The position numbers and the translations under genes were made by a program. Positions 52,180 to 64,000 of a stretch of 64,000 bases of DNA are shown here, piece by piece. Position 1 is the first letter of the stretch. The number at the start of each line of letters is the position of its first letter. Source of the DNA: Ophthalmolycus amberensis (lineage: Eukaryota > Chordata > Actinopteri > Perciformes > Zoarcidae); assembly GCA_024529925.1 (NCBI GenBank), contig JAFEUB010000965.1, forward strand, positions 1,268,501 to 1,332,500, written 5' to 3'. The notes beneath the pieces are model-generated. The model ran no database searches. It was given only the letters and a program-made list of their open reading frames with translations, and was not told the origin of the DNA.

Positions 52180-64000
<11,821 letters not shown>

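Overview
This window is vertebrate nuclear DNA, almost certainly from a ray-finned fish and probably a percomorph. It holds split genes with GT-AG introns, long CA, GA and G/C runs, and several dispersed repeat families that I recognise from teleost genomes. I cannot name the species. All five protein-coding genes I can support lie on the minus strand, so the window reads right to left.

Layout from left to right: (1) a TMEM151-family gene, coding exon 1 at 9904-9836 under a CpG-rich promoter and exon 2 at 924-586, with the rest beyond the left edge; (2) spag17 (PF6 homologue, cilium central apparatus), 46 coding exons at 28308-11489; (3) ddit4l (REDD2), complete at 35547-34428, with a TATA/CCAAT promoter; (4) emcn (endomucin), 12 coding exons at 49108-43623, including an exon that is itself a 54-bp Pro/Thr/Ala tandem repeat; (5) ppp3ca (calcineurin A alpha), whose last six coding exons lie at 62853-52180, with the start beyond the right edge. 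The order ddit4l-emcn-ppp3ca matches human 4q24. The tmem151-spag17 pair beside it is not the mammalian arrangement.

The rest is introns, UTRs and repeats: a foldback MITE in the tmem151 intron, other MITE-like elements in spag17, emcn and ppp3ca introns, two LINE reverse-transcriptase remnants, one retroposon with a perfect 12-bp target-site duplication, and an AAGTC-rich array.

These genes have unrelated jobs (neuronal membrane protein, ciliary motility, mTORC1 stress control, endothelial mucin, calcium-dependent phosphatase) and show no sign of acting as one system. I found no new multi-gene system. The points most worth a second look are several reading-frame disruptions confined to spag17, the tandem-repeat mucin exon of emcn, splice sites abutting microsatellites, a GC-AG intron, a candidate 9-nt exon in ppp3ca, and two strong hairpin loci.
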